From positions 1 through 10,393 of the forward strand of contig JANMQR010000219.1 in assembly GCA_031370625.1 (NCBI GenBank): a stretch of 10,393 bases of DNA, written 5' to 3'. The notes under the pieces were generated by a model. It did no database searches, was not told where the DNA came from, and worked only from the letters and a program-made list of their open reading frames with translations. The stretch comes from UKL13-2 sp031370625 (GTDB taxonomy: Bacteria > Pseudomonadota > Gammaproteobacteria > Burkholderiales > Usitatibacteraceae). The position numbers and the translations under genes are program-made. This document shows, piece by piece, positions 7,599-10,393 of this stretch (the first letter of the stretch is position 1; each line of letters opens with the position of its first letter).

Positions 7599-8054
7599 AT
7601 GCATATAAAATCCATTGAGCCGCAACACCCGGGAGTGCAGCCTCTGATCATCGAATCTGACCTGTACATGGCATCGCTCTACCCGTCAGAGAGCAATCAC
7701 ATGGAGAGCATTCAGGCTCTGGCTTTGCCAAATATTTTTTTCATCGGTGGTTTTGTTGATGACTTACTTGTCGCCTGCGGTGCGGTGAAAATACTTGACG
7801 ACGATGGTACATATGGCGAAATAAAACGCGTGTTTGTCTTGCGGGAATACCGAGGCAGAGGACTGTCGAAAATGATCATGGAGCATCTGGAAAGCGATCT
7901 TAAAGCATGCGCGATAAATATTGCCAGACTCGAAACGGGCATAAAGCAGCCAGAAGCGCTCGGTTTATACAGAAAACTCGCTTACGTCGAGCGCGGTCCT
8001 TTCGGCAGCTACAAAAGCGATCCGCTAAGTGTATTTATGGAGAAGTGGCTTTAA
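7599..8054 (+). CDS. GNAT family N-acetyltransferase
   Basis: A 151-residue protein of the GCN5-related acetyltransferase fold, which transfers acetyl from acetyl-CoA to an amine; the substrate is unknown. Seen: IKRVFVLREYRGRGLSKMIMEHLE (75-98), where strand 4 runs into the acetyl-CoA pyrophosphate loop RGRGLS (85-90; the final position is usually G or A), then LETGIKQPEALGLYRKLAYVERGPFGSYKSDPLSVFMEK (111-149). That C-terminal part is typical of the small single-domain GNATs often annotated as YpeA- or PhnO-like. No Shine-Dalgarno is visible before the ATG at 7599 and no better start is found, so translation may be weak or leaderless. It lies after the operon terminator and before a toxin-antitoxin pair, on the same strand as both, which suits an accessory gene. 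The family call is firm; the specific role cannot be assigned. Confidence -1.
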   Translation: MHIKSIEPQHPGVQPLIIESDLYMASLYPSESNHMESIQALALPNIFFIGGFVDDLLVACGAVKILDDDGTYGEIKRVFVLREYRGRGLSKMIMEHLESDLKACAINIARLETGIKQPEALGLYRKLAYVERGPFGSYKSDPLSVFMEKWL

Positions 8055-8056
8055 TT

Positions 8057-8072
8057 ATTGCGGTGCCGCAAT
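8057..8072. repeat. Perfect inverted repeat just after the GNAT stop
   Basis: ATTGCGG-TG-CCGCAAT, a 7-base perfect inverted repeat starting three bases after the GNAT stop codon. It could form a tight hairpin that protects the 3' end of the GNAT mRNA, but no T run follows, so it is not a standard terminator. The rest of the gap to 8239 shows no recognisable gene; short open frames there have no family resemblance. Confidence -1.
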
Positions 8073-8239
8073 CATCTATCGCAAGTCGTATCGTGCGGAT
8101 TAGGCTGGCTCATCAACTTTGCGTCAAGTGGGTGTTACCCTGCCGGCACCTACCGACAGAGTTTCACCTGGGTGTGAAAATGATAAACTCGGGTACCCAT
8201 CGCTCTGCTGACCAAGCTTAACAAATCCTTAACATCTAA

Positions 8240-8267
8240 ATCGCAAGCGATGAACCAATCGCCAGGC
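8240..8267. repeat. Left copy of a 28-bp direct repeat flanking the BrnTA module
   Basis: Positions 8240-8267 match 9004-9031 at 26 of 28 bases, including 20 consecutive identical bases (cgatgaaccaatcgccaggc at 8248-8267). The core contains a short inverted repeat GCGAT-gaacca-ATCGC. The copies lie either side of the toxin-antitoxin genes in the same orientation, 736 bases apart. Confidence -1.
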
Positions 8268-8272
8268 TCGGT

Positions 8273-8284
8273 AGCCCAACGTCG
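8273..8284. repeat. Degenerate half-copy of the hairpin found after brnA
   Basis: GCCCAACGTCGG differs at one base from the left arm GCCCAACATCGG of the inverted repeat at 8939-8950. Resemblance continues weakly for about 10 more bases (16 of 22 overall). It lies 5 bases inside the left direct repeat, upstream of brnT. No right arm is present here. Confidence -1.
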
Positions 8285-8297
8285 GCAATGATGTAAT

Positions 8298-8326
8298 TTG
8301 ACAAGGATGACAATTGTCTATACATT
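8298..8326 (+). promoter_or_regulatory. brnTA promoter with palindromic operator in the spacer
   Basis: TTGACA (8298-8303, a perfect -35) is followed 17 bases later by TACATT (8321-8326); an overlapping TATACA at 8319-8324 gives 15-base spacing. The spacer holds the perfect palindrome GACAATTGTC (8309-8318), a likely operator for BrnA, which is known in Brucella to repress its own operon through its ribbon-helix-helix DNA-binding fold. The expected start of transcription, about 7 bases after the -10, falls on or next to the brnT ATG at 8333. Elements are seen; use and repression are inferred. Confidence -1.
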
Positions 8327-8332
8327 TTTCAC

Positions 8333-8611
8333 ATGCGATATGAGTGGAATTCAGCCAAAGCCAAGGCAAACGTTAATACTCACAGCGTCGATTTTGCAGA
8401 AGCGGCCACCGTGCTTGAAGACGACTTCGCACTTACACGTGATGATGACGATGCGCATGATGAGCAACGTTTCGTCACGTTGGGCATGAGCGGTATCGGC
8501 AATCTTTTGGTGGTGGTCAACACCTATCGCGAACCCGATATCATCCGGCTCATTTCGGCCTGGAAGGCCAATAAACCGCAAAGGTCTCAATATGAAAAAA
8601 ACCGTCGCTGA
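8333..8611 (+). CDS. brnT: BrnT family toxin (type II toxin-antitoxin, RelE-like RNase fold)
   Basis: A 92-residue protein matching BrnT, a ribonuclease toxin of the RelE structural class that blocks translation and is neutralised by BrnA. Family features seen: YEWNSAKAKAN (3-13), VDFAEAATVLEDDFALTRDDD (19-39), RFVTLGMSGIGNLLVVV (46-62), IIRLISAWKAN (70-80) and a final QRSQYE (83-88). Length is normal. The ATG at 8333 puts the EW motif at its usual place, 4 residues in. No Shine-Dalgarno precedes it and the promoter leaves almost no leader, so translation may be leaderless. Two usually conserved spots differ from family consensus as I know it: KHG is THS (16-18) and SAR is SAW (75-77), so activity may be reduced. 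It overlaps brnA by 20 bases, the classic toxin-first arrangement of this family. Confidence -1.
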   Translation: MRYEWNSAKAKANVNTHSVDFAEAATVLEDDFALTRDDDDAHDEQRFVTLGMSGIGNLLVVVNTYREPDIIRLISAWKANKPQRSQYEKNRR

Positions 8612-8918
8612 ACCGTATCGCGAGATTGATTTCGCCAACGCCAAACGTGGCACAGTGGTGCCGCCTGAACCCGGCAAGACCAAGATTTCCATTCGTATTG
8701 ACAATGCTGTGCTCGAACATTTTCGTGCGCTCGTCAATAGCGCAGGCGGCGGTAATTACCAAACGCTCATCAATGACGCGTTGGTCGCCTATACCCACCA
8801 ACAAACCATGTTGGAAGCGGTGCGCCAAGTGGTTCGTGAAGAGTTTCATCCCATGTTATCGAAGCCGAGTGCGCGAACACAGCGTTCGGCAGGGCGGGCG
8901 AAAACTGTATCGCGGTAG
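8592..8918 (+). CDS. brnA: BrnA family antitoxin (ribbon-helix-helix)
   Basis: A 108-residue protein with the BrnA/CopG-like core KTKISIRIDNAVLEHFRALVNSAGGGNYQTLINDAL (about 29-64). The beta strand ISIRID contacts DNA and GNYQTLINDAL forms the second helix; it binds the toxin and represses the shared promoter (known for Brucella BrnA). The N-terminus (1-28) is the toxin-interacting part in the family. The basic tail (91-108, KPSARTQRSAGRAKTVSR) is longer than the core needs and could add non-specific DNA contact. AAAGG (8580-8584) lies 7 bases before the ATG, a good ribosome site inside brnT, so the antitoxin has a strong start while the toxin has none. That fits a stoichiometric excess of antitoxin. 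The GACAATTGTC palindrome upstream is its probable operator. Confidence -1.
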   Translation: MKKTVAEPYREIDFANAKRGTVVPPEPGKTKISIRIDNAVLEHFRALVNSAGGGNYQTLINDALVAYTHQQTMLEAVRQVVREEFHPMLSKPSARTQRSAGRAKTVSR

Positions 8919-8938
8919 GTACGGGCTGTTTTCATCAA

Positions 8939-8976
8939 GCCCAACATCGGTGATTACATAGACGCCGATGTTGGGC
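8939..8976. repeat. 12-bp perfect inverted repeat after brnA
   Basis: GCCCAACATCGG (8939-8950) and CCGATGTTGGGC (8965-8976) are perfect complements around a 14-base loop, with two more possible pairs (one G-T wobble) inside. Outer arms TTCATC (8931-8936) and GATGAA (8981-8986) extend the symmetry after unpaired bases. It begins 20 bases after the brnA stop. No T run follows on either strand, so a standard terminator is doubtful, though it could stabilise the brnTA mRNA 3' end or be a copy of a scattered palindromic repeat. Confidence -1.
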
Positions 8977-9003
8977 AAACGATGAAGCTGTTTACCTACT
9001 AAT

Positions 9004-9031
9004 ATCGCAGCCGATGAACCAATCGCCAGGC
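9004..9031. repeat. Right copy of the 28-bp direct repeat flanking the BrnTA module
   Basis: Same orientation as 8240-8267, with two mismatches near the left end. Here the inner hairpin is CGAT-gaacca-ATCG. It lies 27 bases after the inverted repeat and 44 bases before the start of the TraB/GumN gene. Confidence -1.
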
Positions 9032-9063
9032 ACACGTGTCTGAGCAACACAATAGAAACAACC

Positions 9064-9069
9064 AAAGGA
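9064..9069 (+). promoter_or_regulatory. Ribosome binding site AAAGGA supporting a TTG start at 9076
   Basis: AAAGGA ends 6 bases before the TTG at 9076. The frame from this TTG begins at once with a good signal peptide, so the rare start codon is well supported. Confidence -1.
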
Positions 9070-9075
9070 TTCACC

Positions 9076-10128
9076 TTGCGCATATTCTCAAATTTTCTCG
9101 TCTGTTTGATAGGCGCACTTGCGTCCACCGCCGCGTTCGCACAATCTGCCACCTCAACTGCGACCACGCCCACGGTGACCCCCGACCCGGCCACCGCCGT
9201 CCTCGAAACCGTCCTCGTCAGCGGTGAACAACCCGGGCCGGGCATGTGGAAGGTTTCAAAAGGCGATAACGTGCTTTGGATCATCGGCATTCAAACACCG
9301 ATGCCGAAAAACATGACGTGGCGCGCTAAAAAAGTGGAAGCGATTGTCGCAAAATCGCAGGAAATAATCGGCCAGCCGGGTGCAAGTGTTTCGATGAAAC
9401 AGATCGGTTACTTCAGGGCACTCACGTTGATGCCGTCGGCAATGGAGTCGGTCAAGAATCCGGATGGGGCAACTTTGCGTGATCTGGTGCCCGCTGATTT
9501 TTACGCGCGCTGGGTCGCGCTGCGCTCAAAATATATCGGCGAGTATCAAGATGATGACAACGATCTGGAACGCTCGCGACCCATGTATGCTGCGGGCAGG
9601 TTGTATCAAAAGGCGATTGAAAAATCGGGCATGACGTTAAGCAGCCCCGTCAGCAAGGTCATTACTGAAGCGGCCAAAAAGTACAACGTGAAAACAACGT
9701 CCGTCACTATTGAGCCGCCACTCGGTGACTTGCGCGGCGCAGTGAAGGAGCTTAAGAAAACACGGCTGGCGGATGTGGACTGCTTCACTAAAACCATTGA
9801 GCGCATTGAAACCGATTTGCAGACGATGCGTGCACGCGCAAATGCATGGGCAACCGGCGATATTAACGCGATTCGCGCACTCCCTTTGAATGATCAGCGT
9901 GCCGCCTGCGAAGCTGCGGTGAGAGACGCTAGCTTCGTGAAGACGCTGGGCGTACAAAATATCACGGCACAAATTGAGTCCGCGTGGATGAATGCGGTGG
10001 AGGCAGCGCTGGCCAAAAATGCAGTAACGCTGGCGAGCTTGAATATGCGCACGCTGCTCGAACCGAATGGCTATTTGGCGAAGCTGAAAGCCAAAGGTTA
10101 TGTCGTTGAGGAACCGGATTCTGATTGA
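9076..10128 (+). CDS. Secreted TraB/GumN family protein lacking the GxxH motif
   Basis: A 350-residue protein, TTG start. Residues 1-22 form a signal peptide (MRIF, hydrophobic 7-20, AFA before a cut near 22/23), so it is probably periplasmic. A low-complexity Thr/Ala/Pro stretch follows (23-45), then GPGMWKVSKGDNVLWIIG (54-71), MPKNMTWRAKKVEAIVAKSQEIIG (76-99), an LPLNDQRAACEAAV helix (269-282) and the end LLEPNGYLAKLKAKGYVVEEP (327-347), all as in bacterial TraB/GumN (Tiki-like) proteins. Canonical members have GT-x-H after the VLW strand; here it is IIGIQTP, without His, so the metal-dependent hydrolase activity proposed for the superfamily is doubtful and the protein may be a non-catalytic relative. 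Its function is not known to me. It is convergent with astB with only 13 bases between the stop codons and no clear terminator. Confidence -1.
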   Translation: MRIFSNFLVCLIGALASTAAFAQSATSTATTPTVTPDPATAVLETVLVSGEQPGPGMWKVSKGDNVLWIIGIQTPMPKNMTWRAKKVEAIVAKSQEIIGQPGASVSMKQIGYFRALTLMPSAMESVKNPDGATLRDLVPADFYARWVALRSKYIGEYQDDDNDLERSRPMYAAGRLYQKAIEKSGMTLSSPVSKVITEAAKKYNVKTTSVTIEPPLGDLRGAVKELKKTRLADVDCFTKTIERIETDLQTMRARANAWATGDINAIRALPLNDQRAACEAAVRDASFVKTLGVQNITAQIESAWMNAVEAALAKNAVTLASLNMRTLLEPNGYLAKLKAKGYVVEEPDSD

Positions 10129-10141
10129 TCGTTGCTAAAAA

Positions 10142-10393
10142 TCAGGTCAACTGAAACGGATACACACTCCCCAGCCCCAATATCCGCGACAGCTCATCCA
10201 GCGCGGTGCGACATTCAATGAGTAGCGATGGATCGGCCAAATCTTTTTCGCCAACTTGGTCGCGATAGTGTTTTTCGACCCAAGCCGTGAGGGTGGGATA
10301 AAGCGCATCTGACATCACTATTTTTGGATTAACGGCGGCAGCTTCCGCCTCGTTTAACTCCACGCGCAGCCGCAGGCAGGCAGGCCCGCCGCC
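10142..10393 (-). CDS. astB: N-succinylarginine dihydrolase AstB, C-terminal end, truncated by the window
   Basis: The 83 C-terminal residues are present on the minus strand; the frame is open to the window edge, so the gene begins beyond it. AstB hydrolyses N2-succinylarginine to succinylornithine, CO2 and ammonia in the arginine succinyltransferase (AST) catabolic pathway, in the cytoplasm. Seen: GGGPACLRLRVELNEAE at the edge, AVNPKIVMSDALYPTLTAWVEKHYRD in the middle, and DPSLLIECRTALDELSRILGLGSVYPFQLT at the end, as in enterobacterial and pseudomonad AstB. The Cys encoded at 10376-10378 aligns with the catalytic cysteine of the E. coli enzyme (Cys365 by family knowledge); His and Glu of the triad lie outside. 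A GTG at 10361-10363 is internal and not the start. It probably belongs to an ast operon running to the right. It releases ammonium from arginine, the other side of nitrogen supply from the nitrate operon. Confidence -1.
   Translation of the reverse strand, partial: GGGPACLRLRVELNEAEAAAVNPKIVMSDALYPTLTAWVEKHYRDQVGEKDLADPSLLIECRTALDELSRILGLGSVYPFQLT

Noticed and set aside
7907..8221. 104-codon open frame on the + strand after the GNAT gene
   Set aside because: Its first half is the GNAT gene in another frame and its second half has no family resemblance or ribosome site.
8939..8976. Integron attC recombination site (GCCCAAC ... GTTGGGC)
   Set aside because: The end boxes fit RYYYAAC/GTTRRRY, but at 38 bases it is shorter than known attC sites. 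The 5-base spacers next to the boxes are fully complementary, whereas attC needs unpaired spacers and extrahelical bases. The left flank has no matching right arm and no integrase is visible.
8931..8986. Rho-independent terminator for brnTA
   Set aside because: The stem is strong, but no T run follows on the + strand and none in the reverse direction, so it is listed as an inverted repeat only.
8856..9290. 144-codon minus-strand open frame across the repeats
   Set aside because: It covers the brnA end, hairpin, direct repeat and the start of the signal-peptide-bearing TraB/GumN gene. Similar reverse-strand words at both repeat copies reflect the DNA repeats rather than a gene.

Overview
The window is from a proteobacterium, most likely beta- or gamma-Pseudomonadota. 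This rests on protein families seen by eye (a NasA with a C-terminal [2Fe-2S] domain, AstB, BrnTA, a TraB/GumN-type secreted protein) and on moderate GC content. It is an inference and no database search was run.

Positions 1-7504 hold the downstream part of an assimilatory nitrate/nitrite reduction operon on the + strand. In order it carries the nitrate reductase NasA (5' end outside the window), the siroheme-pathway methyltransferase CobA, a stand-alone NirB-type FAD/NAD(P)H oxidoreductase, a NirA/CysI-type siroheme nitrite reductase, and a CysJ-like NADPH/FAD reductase. In the last protein a small N-terminal Fe-S domain stands where CysJ has its FMN domain. Genes abut or overlap (ATGA at 2133-2136, GTGA at 5903-5906). 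The logic is coherent: NasA makes nitrite, CobA supplies the first siroheme-specific step, the siroheme enzyme reduces nitrite to ammonium, and the two flavoproteins are the likely electron suppliers. A probable rho-independent terminator (7541-7575) closes the operon.

Positions 7505-9075 look like accessory DNA. A GNAT acetyltransferase gene (7599-8054) is followed by a BrnT/BrnA type II toxin-antitoxin pair (8333-8918). The pair has its own promoter, with a 10-bp palindrome in the spacer, and the toxin start sits at the predicted transcription start. The pair is bracketed by a 28-bp near-identical direct repeat (8240-8267 and 9004-9031). A 12-bp perfect inverted repeat follows brnA, and a related degenerate half-copy precedes brnT. 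This suggests a repeat-bounded cassette.

Positions 9076-10128 encode a secreted TraB/GumN-family protein that starts at TTG and lacks the usual GxxH motif. At 10142-10393, convergent on the - strand, is the C-terminal end of AstB (N-succinylarginine dihydrolase, arginine catabolism), cut by the window edge just upstream of its catalytic cysteine.

The most distinctive parts are the electron-transfer modules of the nitrate operon (Fe-S domain replacing FMN, and an N-terminal motif shared by the siroheme enzyme and its flavoprotein) and the repeat-flanked BrnTA module.
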